A stretch of 62,500 nt of DNA. Origin: Paenibacillus allorhizosphaerae. Its GTDB lineage: Bacteria; Bacillota; Bacilli; Paenibacillales; NBRC-103111. Every line of letters starts with the position of its first letter. Positions within the stretch are counted from its first letter, which is position 1. The notes under the pieces were generated by a model, which did no database searches, had not been told where the DNA came from, and saw nothing but the letters and a program-made list of their open reading frames with translations. Of the stretch, positions 1 to 8,515 are shown piece after piece. Both the position numbers and the translations under genes were made by a program. The stretch lies in NCBI RefSeq assembly GCF_910594985.1, contig NZ_CAJVCE010000029.1:1-62500 (forward strand), given 5' to 3'.

Positions 1-93
1 CCACGCGTACCCATCCCGAACACGAACGTTAAGCCTTCCAGCGTCGATGGTACTTGGACCGCAGGGTCCTGGGAGAGTAGAACGTCGCCAAGC
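1..93 (+). rRNA. rrf: 5S ribosomal RNA, 3' part
   Basis: The window opens inside a 5S rRNA. The conserved segment CCCATCCCGAACACG (from about position 11) and the 3' segment GGGAGAGTAGAACGTCGCC (71-89) are characteristic of bacterial 5S. About 20-25 bases at the 5' end lie outside the window. It is presumably the last gene of an rRNA operon upstream, and a terminator follows directly. Confidence 0.95.
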
Positions 94-102
94 AACAAGA
101 AG

Positions 103-135
103 AGCCTCATTGGAGAAATCCAGTGAGGCTTTTTT
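103..135 (+). terminator. Terminator of the rRNA operon
   Basis: An 11-bp stem (103-113 with 120-130, one G.U pair) with a 6-base loop is followed by six T residues. It lies ten bases after the 5S end and is a typical rho-independent terminator. Confidence 0.85.
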
Positions 136-161
136 GTGACTGTGGAACGGAGAACGTCCCG

Positions 162-692
162 CTATTGCTCATAGCAGGACGTTTCTTTTTTATTCAATCG
201 AATGTAGCCTTCCGATATGTATTGGCGCATGCGATAAAATATGACAAACCGCGGTACCATGATCCACAGATGAACAAAAATGATGTGCGATAATACATTA
301 GAAGAGGTCCAGGGATAAAAGCAGCACATAATAACCAGTGTCATCCAAAACAATTGCAGATGTATGCTGAAAAGTTTGGAGAACGAGATGTAGCTTCCCG
401 GTATAACTCCGAGCCATGGTTGGTCCAAAGACCAAAGCCAGTCTCGCGGTGCCCGGCCTTCCTTCATTTTATAGAGCAAACGAATAAACAAGGAGTGAAC
501 GATCGGTAATGCCGCCATGCCGAGCAGAAGCGGCAGCACCGAGTAGCCCAGCAGCAGATCGAGAATGAGCAAGCAACCCGGTAACGCCCAAATGATCCAA
601 ACGATGACCGGATTATGATATACTCTTTTAAGCAGGCGATAGTTGTAAATGGTAGAATTTTTGGAAAGAGATTTGTCATTCAACGGTTTCAA
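162..692 (-). CDS. Unknown membrane protein
   Basis: I do not recognise this family. The frame is open back to an ATG at 737, but the only good ribosome-binding site (AAGGTGAGG) sits 6-7 bases before a TTG at 692, so I choose that start (176 aa). The protein is strongly hydrophobic, with about four membrane segments. Two lie close together in the first third, and two follow around residues 105-155. The segments are linked by basic loops and the tail is basic and polar. No catalytic motif is visible. It runs opposite to its neighbours, between the rRNA operon and gin, and converges on the rRNA terminator. Codon use looks normal, so it is probably a real gene of unknown function. Confidence 0.7.
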   Translation of the reverse strand: MKPLNDKSLSKNSTIYNYRLLKRVYHNPVIVWIIWALPGCLLILDLLLGYSVLPLLLGMAALPIVHSLFIRLLYKMKEGRAPRDWLWSLDQPWLGVIPGSYISFSKLFSIHLQLFWMTLVIMCCFYPWTSSNVLSHIIFVHLWIMVPRFVIFYRMRQYISEGYIRLNKKETSCYEQ

Positions 693-818
693 GCGATCTA
701 ACCTCACCTTTTCGTTCCAAAGTGACTTGCAGTACAATACATATATCGGACAAGGCCGAAAAAAACATAAGCGTCAATGCACCGGATAAGCCCTATTTAC
801 ATAAAAATAGTTTAGGAC

Positions 819-848
819 GTTTATAGCAGAGCATATACGGACATACTG
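819..848 (+). promoter_or_regulatory. Candidate sigma-F promoter of gin
   Basis: GTTTA (819-823), a 15-base spacer and GGACATACTG (839-848) match the sigma-F pattern GYATA / GGnnAnnMTn, with a perfect -10. csfB/gin is sigma-F dependent in B. subtilis. Almost the same -10 (GGACATAATG) precedes fin at 22821. The assignment is by pattern only. Confidence 0.5.
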
Positions 849-877
849 GTAGAAAAGAAGAATAGAGGTGAATCGAC

Positions 878-1081
878 ATGGGCGATGCGCTGCAAAACGA
901 TTTAGCTCCAGCTCCTTCCTGTATCATTTGCGGTCAAGCAAAAGAACAAGGCATCATGATTATATCGGAATTCATATGTGAGGATTGCGAGACGGAAATG
1001 ATAAGAACGGACGTCAGCGATGTAAAGTATCCTTTTTTTATACACCAAATGAAGCAGATTTTATATAAAAAAAATGCATAG
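878..1081 (+). CDS. gin: Anti-sigma factor Gin (CsfB)
   Basis: This small zinc-ribbon protein (67 aa) corresponds to B. subtilis CsfB/Gin. That protein inhibits sigma-G, and also sigma-E, during the forespore/mother-cell switch. Two CxxC pairs are visible (C15/C18 and C34/C37), as in the family, with the conserved ICEDCE context and a C-terminal helix. A ribosome-binding site (AGAGGTG) lies 6 bases before the ATG. The position between an rRNA operon and the yaaO-tmk genes matches the B. subtilis csfB locus. A sigma-F-type promoter sits just upstream. Identification is by motif spacing, length and synteny. Confidence 0.9.
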   Translation: MGDALQNDLAPAPSCIICGQAKEQGIMIISEFICEDCETEMIRTDVSDVKYPFFIHQMKQILYKKNA

Positions 1082-1098
1082 ATGTATGAGATAAGAAG

Positions 1099-1139
1099 CC
1101 CCTTTTATCCAACAGGATGGAAGCGGGCCGTTTTGTTTG
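1099..1139 (+). terminator. Probable terminator after gin
   Basis: CCCCTTTTATCC (1099-1110) pairs across a 4-base loop with GGATGGAAGCGGG (1115-1127), with two G.U pairs and one mismatch. TTTTGTTT follows. The stem is imperfect, so this is a moderate call. Confidence 0.5.
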
Positions 1140-1180
1140 ATACAATAAAGCAAATTATCGAAAAAGGGTGAAATTTCATA

Positions 1181-2662
1181 ATGAGAAGTACGAAAGCCCC
1201 CTTGTTCGAGCGGCTAAAAGCACATCATGATGCGGATGTCGTCAGCTTTCACGTACCGGGGCATAAATCGGGATCGAAAGGCTACGGGGAGGCCGAGCGG
1301 TATTATCACCATCTGTTGAAAATAGATTTGACTGAAATTCCGGGGCTAGACGATCTGCATCATCCGGAAGAGGCGATAGACGAGGCGCAGAAGTTGGCAG
1401 CCGAGTGCTTTGGGGCGGAACAAACGTGGTTTCTTGTTGGCGGCAGCACATCGGGTAATTTGGCGATGATCATGGCGGTTTGCCGGCGGGGGGATGTGCT
1501 GCTGGTCCAACGGGACGCGCACAAGTCGGTGCTGCACGGATTGATGCTGGCAGGAGCGAGGGCCGTATTTGTCACGCCAAGGATTTGCGAGCAAACGGGA
1601 CTGCGGCTCGGCGTTCATCCGGAAGAGCTTATAGAGGCGTTGAGACGATATCCCGAAGCGAAAGGACTGTTCGTTACAAGTCCAAGCTACTATGGGACGG
1701 CGGCAGATTTGAAAGCACTGGCACAGCTGCTTCACGCTCATGACAAGGTGCTGCTGGTAGATGAAGCGCACGGCGCGCATTTCGGATTTCATCCGGCGCT
1801 GCCCGAACGTGCTATGACGGCTGGAGCCGATGCGGCGGTACAATCCACGCATAAAATGTTGTCGGCAATGACCATGGGAGCCATGCTGCACGTGCAGGGA
1901 GAACGGGTTCAGCGCAGTGCCATCGGGAAGTCGCTTGCGATGATTCAGAGCTCCAGCCCGTCCTACCCGATTATGGCGAGCCTGGATATCAGCCGGAGAA
2001 TGATGCAGGAGCAGGGCGCAGCGCTAATGGAACAGGGGCTTCTGACGGTAAAGGAAAGCATAAACCGAATCAGGCAGCAAGACCGTTTTCGTGTTGTTGA
2101 GAGAAAAGGGGAGCTAACGTTCGATCCGTTCAAAGTGTTGATATATGATTCCGCTGGACTTATGGATGGCTATGCGCTAAAGGAAGCATTGGAACAACGA
2201 GGCTGTTTCCCTGAAATGGCAGATCCGGATTATGTGCTGTTGGTGTTTAGTTTGTCCAGTAAGCCGGAGGATGCCCACCGGTTAAGCGAGGCGTTGGCAG
2301 ACATCGCCCGCACTTGCGATGCGCCAGGGCGAGCGAATCAAGTGGCGATCGTCCGTCCCCGCGGACAAAGCTACTGGGAGGAATCAATCTCGCATCCGGT
2401 TGCATTTGATTTGAGTGCACTGGCGAATGAGGAAGGCGATATCGCATACATGCAGATTGCTGAATGCGCCGGCCATACGGCTGCGGAAATGATCGTTCCC
2501 TACCCGCCGGGCATTCCTGTTCTGCATCGGGGTGAGCTTATCAGCCCTTCGATGGCAGCTTATCTGAAGCGGCTCGCCGAAGGGGGTTCCAGGTTTCACG
2601 GACACGATCTTGCGGCGCAACGAACCGTTCCGGTATTCCCGGATCGGATTGCTCCGGCGTGA
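1181..2662 (+). CDS. Orn/Lys/Arg decarboxylase family PLP enzyme (YaaO-like)
   Basis: This is a fold-type I PLP enzyme of the Orn/Lys/Arg decarboxylase family (493 aa), corresponding in position and content to B. subtilis yaaO. Visible motifs are the N-terminal SFHVPGHKSG (22-31), GGSTSGNLA (87-95), VDEAHGAH (193-200) with the cofactor-binding Asp, and STHKM (222-226), in which K225 should form the Schiff base with PLP. The C-terminal third carries the smaller decarboxylase C-terminal domain. The substrate cannot be read from the sequence; lysine or arginine for polyamine synthesis is likely. The start ATG has the site AAAGGGTG upstream. It lies 61 bases before tmk and may be cotranscribed with it. 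Confidence 0.9.
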   Translation: MRSTKAPLFERLKAHHDADVVSFHVPGHKSGSKGYGEAERYYHHLLKIDLTEIPGLDDLHHPEEAIDEAQKLAAECFGAEQTWFLVGGSTSGNLAMIMAVCRRGDVLLVQRDAHKSVLHGLMLAGARAVFVTPRICEQTGLRLGVHPEELIEALRRYPEAKGLFVTSPSYYGTAADLKALAQLLHAHDKVLLVDEAHGAHFGFHPALPERAMTAGADAAVQSTHKMLSAMTMGAMLHVQGERVQRSAIGKSLAMIQSSSPSYPIMASLDISRRMMQEQGAALMEQGLLTVKESINRIRQQDRFRVVERKGELTFDPFKVLIYDSAGLMDGYALKEALEQRGCFPEMADPDYVLLVFSLSSKPEDAHRLSEALADIARTCDAPGRANQVAIVRPRGQSYWEESISHPVAFDLSALANEEGDIAYMQIAECAGHTAAEMIVPYPPGIPVLHRGELISPSMAAYLKRLAEGGSRFHGHDLAAQRTVPVFPDRIAPA

Positions 2663-2723
2663 TATGCAATTTTGTGGTATAGTGGTATTGTAAACGTTTA
2701 AGCAGAACAGGAGTCTAGAAAAC

Positions 2724-3362
2724 GTGCGAAACGGTCTTTTTATTACGGTGGAAGGCGGAGAAGGTGCGGGAAAAACTTCCGCGATCCGCGTCATCATAGA
2801 ACAAGTAACGAAAAACGGATATGAAGCGGTATCCACACGCGAACCCGGAGGCATTCCGATCGCGGAACAAATCCGCTCCGTCATTTTGGACAAAAGCAAC
2901 ACCGCCATGGATGGACGCACGGAGGCTCTATTGTATGCTGCCGCCCGAAGGCAGCACCTGGCGGAGAAGGTCATTCCGGCTTTGCAGGCGGGGAAGGTCG
3001 TCGTATGCGACCGCTTTATCGACAGCAGCTTGGCCTATCAAGGATATGCGCGTGGACTCGGAATGAATGAAGTATGGGCTGTGAACCGTTTTGCGATCGG
3101 AGACTGGATGCCTGATCTAACGATTTATATGGACGTTCGCCCCGAAACCGGACTGGCTCGCATCCGGGCCGATCAAAGCCGGGAAGTGAATCGGCTCGAT
3201 CTGGAATCGCTCGATTTTCACGAAAAAGTAAGAGAAGGCTATGCGAAGGTGATAGCGATGTTCCCGGAGAGGGTCATTCGCGTCGACGCCGAACAACGAC
3301 TGGAGACGGTGCTGGAACAAATTAAAGAAATTTTGAACCAAAGCCTACTCAGACGAGTATAA
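2724..3362 (+). CDS. tmk: Thymidylate kinase
   Basis: It phosphorylates dTMP to dTDP with ATP in dTTP synthesis. At 212 aa it is the usual length. The P-loop GGEGAGKT is at 11-18, the REPGG substrate motif at 39-43 and the DRF motif at 96-98. The family's flexible LID region (RADQSREVNRLD) follows. The start is GTG at 2724, ten bases after an AGGAG site; no in-frame ATG fits the conserved N-terminus. It sits upstream of darA, yaaR and holB as in B. subtilis. Confidence 0.97.
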   Translation: MRNGLFITVEGGEGAGKTSAIRVIIEQVTKNGYEAVSTREPGGIPIAEQIRSVILDKSNTAMDGRTEALLYAAARRQHLAEKVIPALQAGKVVVCDRFIDSSLAYQGYARGLGMNEVWAVNRFAIGDWMPDLTIYMDVRPETGLARIRADQSREVNRLDLESLDFHEKVREGYAKVIAMFPERVIRVDAEQRLETVLEQIKEILNQSLLRRV

Positions 3363-3470
3363 TAATTTTACCTATATTATTGAAGGAATTTTTCGACTTT
3401 TTGTCTAATTAGTACACGTGGCAACCGTAGGAAAAGGTAGTTAATCCTTTAGAAACGAGGAGGCTGGGCT

Positions 3471-3800
3471 ATGAAGCTGGTTATTGCCGTTGTGCAGGAT
3501 AAGGACAGCAACCGCTTGTCGAATGCGCTGATTAAAGAGGGCTTTCGGGCGACCAAATTAGCAAGTACTGGCGGCTTTTTGCGGGCGGGAAACACGACGT
3601 TTCTGATCGGTACGGAAGATGACCGGGTGAATGAAGTGCTTACGGTCATTAAGTCGAACTGTAAAATCAGAGAGCAAATGGTCACACCCGTTTCTCCTAT
3701 GGGAGGAACAACGGACTCCTATATTCCATTCCCGGTTGAGGTGCAGGTCGGTGGTGCCGCGGTGTTCGTGCTTCCGGTGGAACGGTTCGAACACTTCTAG
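3471..3800 (+). CDS. darA: Cyclic-di-AMP receptor DarA (PII-like)
   Basis: This 109-aa protein matches the YaaQ/DarA family of PII-like, trimeric cytosolic proteins that bind cyclic di-AMP. Family features seen are the N-terminal MKLVIAVVQDKD strand and loop, KLASTGGFLRAGNTT (29-43), and the VEVQVGGAAVFVLPVERFEHF C-terminus. A strong ribosome-binding site (GAGGAGG) precedes the ATG. The target of DarA in the cell is not settled. A c-di-AMP riboswitch at 11505 lies in the same window, so at least two c-di-AMP outputs are encoded here. Confidence 0.93.
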   Translation: MKLVIAVVQDKDSNRLSNALIKEGFRATKLASTGGFLRAGNTTFLIGTEDDRVNEVLTVIKSNCKIREQMVTPVSPMGGTTDSYIPFPVEVQVGGAAVFVLPVERFEHF

Positions 3801-3818
3801 AAGAGAGGACTGTCGTCT

Positions 3819-4265
3819 GTGAAAATAAACCCCGGTTGGCGCCCTCTCGGAAAAGAACTGATCCGAAACGAGAGCTTGTCATCCCAGCAGCTTGGGCAAA
3901 AATCGTTCTCCGACATGATGCTGAGCCAGCATGAGAGGGCAACCCGGGAAGAGCTGCAGCAAAGCCTGCTTCAAATCGACCAGCAGGGGCAGCGGCTTGC
4001 CAAATCGATGACGGTTCGCGAGCTGCGGCAGTATAAGCTGCTCGTAAAGCGGTTTTTGGAGGAAACCGTCCGCCGCGGGGTACAGCTGAGGGAAACGCGC
4101 GGTTGGGATCGCCGCGGGCGGACGAAGCGGTATAAGCTGCTCGAGGAGATTGATCTTGAACTGCTCGGCATGGCCGACGAGATGCTGGAATCGGAGCAGG
4201 GACGAATTGACCTGCTGCAAAAGATCGGCGAGGTTCGCGGCATGCTGATCAATTTGTTCTTCTAG
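3819..4265 (+). CDS. yaaR: YaaR family protein (DUF327)
   Basis: This small helical, charged protein (148 aa) of the YaaR/DUF327 family has no established function. It begins at a GTG (3819) shortly after an AGAGGAC site. The C-terminal part contains the conserved helix with LLEEIDLELLGMADEML and ends in GEVRGMLINLFF. No membrane segment or catalytic motif is visible. It lies 18 bases after darA and 45 before holB, and is probably in one transcript with them. Confidence 0.85.
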   Translation: MKINPGWRPLGKELIRNESLSSQQLGQKSFSDMMLSQHERATREELQQSLLQIDQQGQRLAKSMTVRELRQYKLLVKRFLEETVRRGVQLRETRGWDRRGRTKRYKLLEEIDLELLGMADEMLESEQGRIDLLQKIGEVRGMLINLFF

Positions 4266-4310
4266 CTAGCCGGTTAACGGACCGCGCGGGCAGCAGAAAG
4301 GAACGCAATC

Positions 4311-5288
4311 ATGTCTTTTCAATCGATAGCCGGTCAAGACCGAGTCAAACGTATATTGCAAAACAGCTTGAGGTCGGACAAAGTATCGCATGCCTATATA
4401 TTTACCGGACCTTCCGGAACCGGGCGAAGAGCGATGGCAAAAGAGTTTGCCAAGGCCATTTACTGTCAGGTGCTGGAGGATGATGCTTGCGGGGAATGCT
4501 TGAACTGCCGCAAGGTGGAGCACGGCAATCATCCGGATTTGCATTGGGTCGTACCCGACGGGGCGTCGATCAAGATTGAGCAAATCCGCGAGCTGCAGCA
4601 GCAGTTCGCCTACCGTGCTTCCGCGTCGGGTACGAAGATGTATGTGCTGGAGAAGGCGGAGACGATGACAGTGCAGGCTGCCAACAGCCTGCTCAAATTT
4701 TTGGAGGAGCCGGCATCCCAAGTCGTGGCGATCCTCATTACCGAGAACGGACAAGCTTTGCTGCCTACCATTCGCTCTCGTTCTCAATGGATTCCTTTTG
4801 TGCCGATGGCGCGGAGTGCCATGACGGAAGCGCTGCTGAAAGAAGGGCATCCGTCCGCTTTAGTGCAAATTTCCGTGCAGTTGGCGGCCGGAGTCGACGC
4901 TGCTCGCGCGTTAATGCAAGGAAATGGGTTTGCAGAACTCCGAAACCTAGTGATACAATTAACGAAGGAGAGTCTCAGCCGGTTGCCTTCAGCGCTGCTC
5001 ACCGCACAGCAGAAGCTGACGAAGGGGGAGCTCTCGGAGCATCTTGTAACATTTTTGGACATGCTTATCTTATGGCTCAAGGATATGGTACAGCTTAGCG
5101 TTGGAAACCGAGAGTCACTTATATATAAGGATCAAACGGACTGGATGGCCCAGCAGGCAATGCTGTATCCGACGCATCATTGGATTGCATGCATGGAACA
5201 AGCGATAGAGACGCAGAAACGACTGCGTTTTCATACGAATCCCCAGCTAGCGCTGGAAAAACTACTAATGCGGCTCAAGGGGGTGTAG
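4311..5288 (+). CDS. holB: DNA polymerase III subunit delta' (HolB)
   Basis: This AAA+ subunit of the clamp loader (325 aa) helps load the beta clamp on primed DNA. Residues 33-40 are GPSGTGRR, a Walker A motif in which the usual Lys is Arg, so ATP hydrolysis by this subunit is doubtful. Delta' subunits are often degenerate here. A zinc module is formed by C52, C60, C63 and C66. The sensor region LLKFLEEPA and the SRS variant of the SRC motif (TIRSRSQ) follow. The ricT start is only two bases after its stop. Confidence 0.93.
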   Translation: MSFQSIAGQDRVKRILQNSLRSDKVSHAYIFTGPSGTGRRAMAKEFAKAIYCQVLEDDACGECLNCRKVEHGNHPDLHWVVPDGASIKIEQIRELQQQFAYRASASGTKMYVLEKAETMTVQAANSLLKFLEEPASQVVAILITENGQALLPTIRSRSQWIPFVPMARSAMTEALLKEGHPSALVQISVQLAAGVDAARALMQGNGFAELRNLVIQLTKESLSRLPSALLTAQQKLTKGELSEHLVTFLDMLILWLKDMVQLSVGNRESLIYKDQTDWMAQQAMLYPTHHWIACMEQAIETQKRLRFHTNPQLALEKLLMRLKGV

Positions 5289-5290
5289 GG

Positions 5291-6094
5291 TTGTTCTCTG
5301 TTGTAGGGGTCCGCTTCAAGAAGGCGGGGAAAATTTATTACTTCGACCCGAGCGATTTACCGGTAGACAAAGACAGCAGCGTCATTGTGGAAACCGCGCG
5401 CGGCGTCGAATACGGGAAAGTCGTGATTGGCCGCCGAACGGTAGGCGAAGCCGATGTCGTGCTTCCGCTCAAAAAAGTTATTCGCATAGCGGATACGCAG
5501 GATGCGCAGCTAGTCGAAGATAATAAGCAGGCGGCGAAAAACGCGTTTGCCATATGTCAGGAGAAAATCAGGGATCATCAGCTGCGAATGAAGCTGGTTG
5601 ATGTTGAATATACATTTGACCGGAACAAAATTATTTTTTATTTCACCGCGGAAGGACGAGTCGATTTTCGCGAATTGGTGAAAGATTTGGCCAGCATATT
5701 CCGGACCCGGATCGAATTGCGCCAAATCGGCGTCAGGGATGAAGCCAAGATGCTCGGAGGCATTGGTCCTTGCGGACGCATTCTTTGCTGCTCCTCGTTC
5801 CTCGGCGATTTTGAGCCCGTGTCCATCAAGATGGCCAAGGATCAAAATTTGTCGCTCAATCCGACAAAAATTTCCGGTTTATGCGGGCGGCTGATGTGCT
5901 GTCTCAAATACGAGCACGACAATTATGAAAGCGCGAAAGACGATTTGCCACGCGTAGGCTGCGAAGTGATTACATCGTTCGGTAACGGACGGCTGATTTC
6001 GCTCAATGTGAACGAACGTACGGCGAAAGTGCAAGTATTCGAATTGAAGAAAGTAATGGATCTTCCATTGGATGACGTGGTAGAGCAGCATTAA
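5291..6094 (+). CDS. ricT: RicT (YaaT), PSP1-domain regulator of RNase Y
   Basis: RicT is part of the RicAFT (YaaT-YlbF-YmcA) complex that carries Fe-S clusters, tunes RNase Y processing and promotes sporulation and competence. The frame is open further upstream, but a TTG at 5291 with AAGGGGGTG five bases before it gives a 267-aa protein that aligns with the family N-terminus (VVGVRFKKAGKIYYFDP). Six cysteines cluster as C161, C166/C167, C198 and C203/C204; conserved cysteines of this region hold the clusters in the family. Translation may be coupled to holB, whose stop is two bases away. Confidence 0.93.
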   Translation: MFSVVGVRFKKAGKIYYFDPSDLPVDKDSSVIVETARGVEYGKVVIGRRTVGEADVVLPLKKVIRIADTQDAQLVEDNKQAAKNAFAICQEKIRDHQLRMKLVDVEYTFDRNKIIFYFTAEGRVDFRELVKDLASIFRTRIELRQIGVRDEAKMLGGIGPCGRILCCSSFLGDFEPVSIKMAKDQNLSLNPTKISGLCGRLMCCLKYEHDNYESAKDDLPRVGCEVITSFGNGRLISLNVNERTAKVQVFELKKVMDLPLDDVVEQH

Positions 6095-6140
6095 GGAGGC
6101 AATCGATACGGACAAGCTGCTTACACTTTGGGGTGAGAGC

Positions 6141-6506
6141 GTGGATAAAAGAGATATATTCGTACAAATTGATCAGATGGAAGAGCAGATGGGCGCTTTA
6201 TATACCGAGCTTGGCGAAATTAAACGGCAAATTATCGAATTGCTTGAGGAAAACAAGCGGCTCAGTATAGAAAACGGTCAACTGCGTAAGCTGTTAAAGA
6301 AAGATTCCGCACCGGCTGCTCCTTTATTGCAAGCGGCTTCGGGCGGTGCAGCCGTTTCAACGGCTCAAGGCAGAGAACCTACAGGGGAAGGCTACGACAA
6401 TCTTGCGCGTATTTATCAAGAAGGCTTTCACATCTGTAATGTTAATTACGGCCATCTGCGGATGGAAGGCGATTGCTTGTTCTGTATGTCATTTTTAAAT
6501 AAATAA
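6141..6506 (+). CDS. yabA: Replication initiation control protein YabA
   Basis: YabA binds DnaA and the DnaN clamp to limit re-initiation. Residues 1-55 form the leucine-rich coiled coil used for tetramerisation. A low-complexity linker follows (about 56-85). The C-terminal zinc module has H97, C99, C112 and C115. The total of 121 aa is typical. The start is GTG at 6141 with GGGGTGAG upstream. It is the last gene before a terminator, so tmk-darA-yaaR-holB-ricT-yabA may be one long operon. Confidence 0.93.
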   Translation: MDKRDIFVQIDQMEEQMGALYTELGEIKRQIIELLEENKRLSIENGQLRKLLKKDSAPAAPLLQAASGGAAVSTAQGREPTGEGYDNLARIYQEGFHICNVNYGHLRMEGDCLFCMSFLNK

Positions 6507-6513
6507 CAACCGG

Positions 6514-6547
6514 CCGTAGGGAAGCGAACCTTCTCTACGGTTTTTTT
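6514..6547 (+). terminator. Terminator after yabA
   Basis: CCGTAGGGAAG (6514-6524) pairs with CTTCTCTACGG (6530-6540) through 11 positions with one G.U pair. The loop is CGAAC, and seven T residues follow. Confidence 0.88.
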
Positions 6548-6612
6548 CAGAGCAATAGGTTGGATTCGAAATGCATCTAATGAAGTTTTGTGAATCAGAA
6601 AGAGGCGAAAGC

Positions 6613-7392
6613 TTGGAAACGATACCTTTACATGCATCTGAGCGGGTTGACGACCTGCTCACGCAGCAATTGAAAATCATTCAAAGCGAGGAAGTATTCA
6701 GCTTTTCCTTGGATGCCGTACTGCTGGCGCGGTTCTGCCAACTGCCGCCTCGCGGCAGGATTGCCGACTTGTGCACCGGCAACGGCGTCATTCCGCTGCT
6801 GTTGACAACGCGCACGAAAGCGCATATTACATGTGTAGAAATTCAGGAACGGCTCGCGGATATGGCCCATCGCAATGTAAGGCTGAACGGATTGGAAGAG
6901 CGGATCACGGTCGTACACGGCGATCTTCGCGATGCAGTCAGGGACCTGGGAAACGGCGTATTCGATGTGGTCACCATCAACCCGCCGTATTTGCCAGTAC
7001 CGAGCGGCGAACAAAATGAAAATTTGCATGTGGCTGCAGCAAGACATGAAGTATTCTGTACGCTGGACGATGTCGTTCGCGTCAGCAGCAGGCTCGTCCG
7101 CAGCGGCGGACGGGTGGCCATGGTTCATCGGCCGAGCCGGCTTGTCGAAATCTTCGCTGCGATGCGGGAGCATCGGCTGGAGCCGAAGCGAATCCGCTTT
7201 GTTCATCCCCGCGCCGATAGCGAAGCCAATATGGTGCTGATCGAGGCGCTGCGCGACGGGAAACCGGAAGTGCGGCTGCTCCCGCCGCTGATCGTTTACA
7301 AGAACGGGACCGAATATAGCGACGAACTCATCGAGATTTATTACGGCAAACGTGAAGCTCTTATAGATGAAGAAATGGCACGACGCGATTGA
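6613..7392 (+). CDS. trmN6: tRNA1(Val) A37 N6-methyltransferase (TrmN6/YabB-like)
   Basis: This SAM-dependent adenine N6-methyltransferase is of the TrmN6 (YfiC) family. The SAM-binding motif DLCTGNG is at 52-58 and the catalytic NPPY tetrapeptide at 123-126. I start it at TTG 6613, seven bases after an AGAGG site, giving 259 aa; the upstream in-frame ATG at 6571 has no such site. In B. subtilis the matching gene is yabB. The exact tRNA substrate is inferred from the family. Confidence 0.88.
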   Translation: METIPLHASERVDDLLTQQLKIIQSEEVFSFSLDAVLLARFCQLPPRGRIADLCTGNGVIPLLLTTRTKAHITCVEIQERLADMAHRNVRLNGLEERITVVHGDLRDAVRDLGNGVFDVVTINPPYLPVPSGEQNENLHVAAARHEVFCTLDDVVRVSSRLVRSGGRVAMVHRPSRLVEIFAAMREHRLEPKRIRFVHPRADSEANMVLIEALRDGKPEVRLLPPLIVYKNGTEYSDELIEIYYGKREALIDEEMARRD

Positions 7393-7424
7393 TCATGATT
7401 ACATAGTAAAGGAAACGATGCATA

Positions 7425-8312
7425 TTGATTATTCAAAAAAGCTATGTTGAGCCTTCGGGGGGAGCCACGGCTCTCGGCAAGCTGTATTTGGTCGGAACCC
7501 CCATCGGCAATTTGGAAGATATGACGTATCGTGCGGTTCGAGTGCTGCGGGAAGTGCAATGGATCGCCGCGGAGGATACGCGTCAAACGCGCAAGCTGCT
7601 GACGCACTTCGACATTGGGACGCGACTCGTGAGCTATCACGAGCATAACAAGAACGCCAGTGGACCGGAACTCATCCGGCTGCTTCAGGCAGGCGACTCC
7701 ATCGCGCTGGTCAGCGATGCGGGGCTGCCCGCGATCTGCGATCCTGGAGAGGATCTCGTACGGATGGCGGTGGACGCCGGCATCGCCGTCGTGCCGATTC
7801 CGGGGGCGAATGCGGCGCTGTCCGCATTGATCATCTCCGGCTTGCCGACAGACCGGTTCGCCTTCGTCGGCTTCCTGCCCCGCGACAAAAAGCCGCTTGA
7901 GCGCGAGCTCGGTACGCTGAAGCGCGAGAGTGGCACTTGGATCTGCTACGAGTCGCCACACCGGCTTGTGAAAATGCTGTCGGTGATGGCCGAAGTGTTG
8001 GGCGAAGACCGGGACATTTGCCTTGTGCGGGAATTGACCAAAAAGTACGAGGAAGCCGTTCGCGGCACGATCGCAGAGTGTCTCGAGCATTTGGATGAAC
8101 ATCCGCCGCAGGGCGAATATTGTGTCGTAGTGCGCGGCGGCCTGGCTTCGGAGGATCAAGCGGAAGCCGCCTGGTGGATGGGCCTGACGCCGGAGCAGCA
8201 TGTGGCGAAGTACGAGAGCGAAGGCGTGGACCACAAGGAAGCGCTGCGGAAAGCCGCTCACGATCGGGGAGTTCCGAAGCGGGAGCTGTATAATTTGCTG
8301 CATCGCGAATAA
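7425..8312 (+). CDS. rsmI: 16S rRNA 2'-O-ribose C1402 methyltransferase RsmI
   Basis: RsmI is a tetrapyrrole-methylase-fold enzyme that 2'-O-methylates C1402 of 16S rRNA. GTPIGNLED (24-32) and AAEDTRQTRKLL are signature segments, and VSDAGLPAICDPG and PIPGANAALSAL are further conserved blocks. The 295-aa length is normal. The start is TTG 7425 with an AAAGGA site about eleven bases upstream, a long spacing. The yazA gene found between yabB and rsmI in B. subtilis is absent here. Confidence 0.93.
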   Translation: MIIQKSYVEPSGGATALGKLYLVGTPIGNLEDMTYRAVRVLREVQWIAAEDTRQTRKLLTHFDIGTRLVSYHEHNKNASGPELIRLLQAGDSIALVSDAGLPAICDPGEDLVRMAVDAGIAVVPIPGANAALSALIISGLPTDRFAFVGFLPRDKKPLERELGTLKRESGTWICYESPHRLVKMLSVMAEVLGEDRDICLVRELTKKYEEAVRGTIAECLEHLDEHPPQGEYCVVVRGGLASEDQAEAAWWMGLTPEQHVAKYESEGVDHKEALRKAAHDRGVPKRELYNLLHRE

Positions 8313-8411
8313 ACGCGGATGTTCCGGATCCGGCCGTATACCCACCGGCTTCAGAGGGCATACTCCGACGGAAAGGAAAGCGGATTGGATAAAGCAGGGC
8401 GCCGAACGTTA

Positions 8412-8445
8412 CAAAAAAAATCCCTGACTCATGTCGAGTCAGGGA
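8412..8445 (-). terminator. Terminator of abrB
   Basis: A perfect 10-bp stem (8421-8430 with 8436-8445) and a 5-base loop are followed, on the - strand, by eight T residues. The U-tract polarity shows that it serves abrB rather than rsmI. Confidence 0.85.
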
Positions 8446-8515
8446 ATAGAGGAGATATGAAAAAGGTTAGAATTACCTTAGTTAAAATTGCTATCTTTAT
8501 TATAACCTATTTTTT

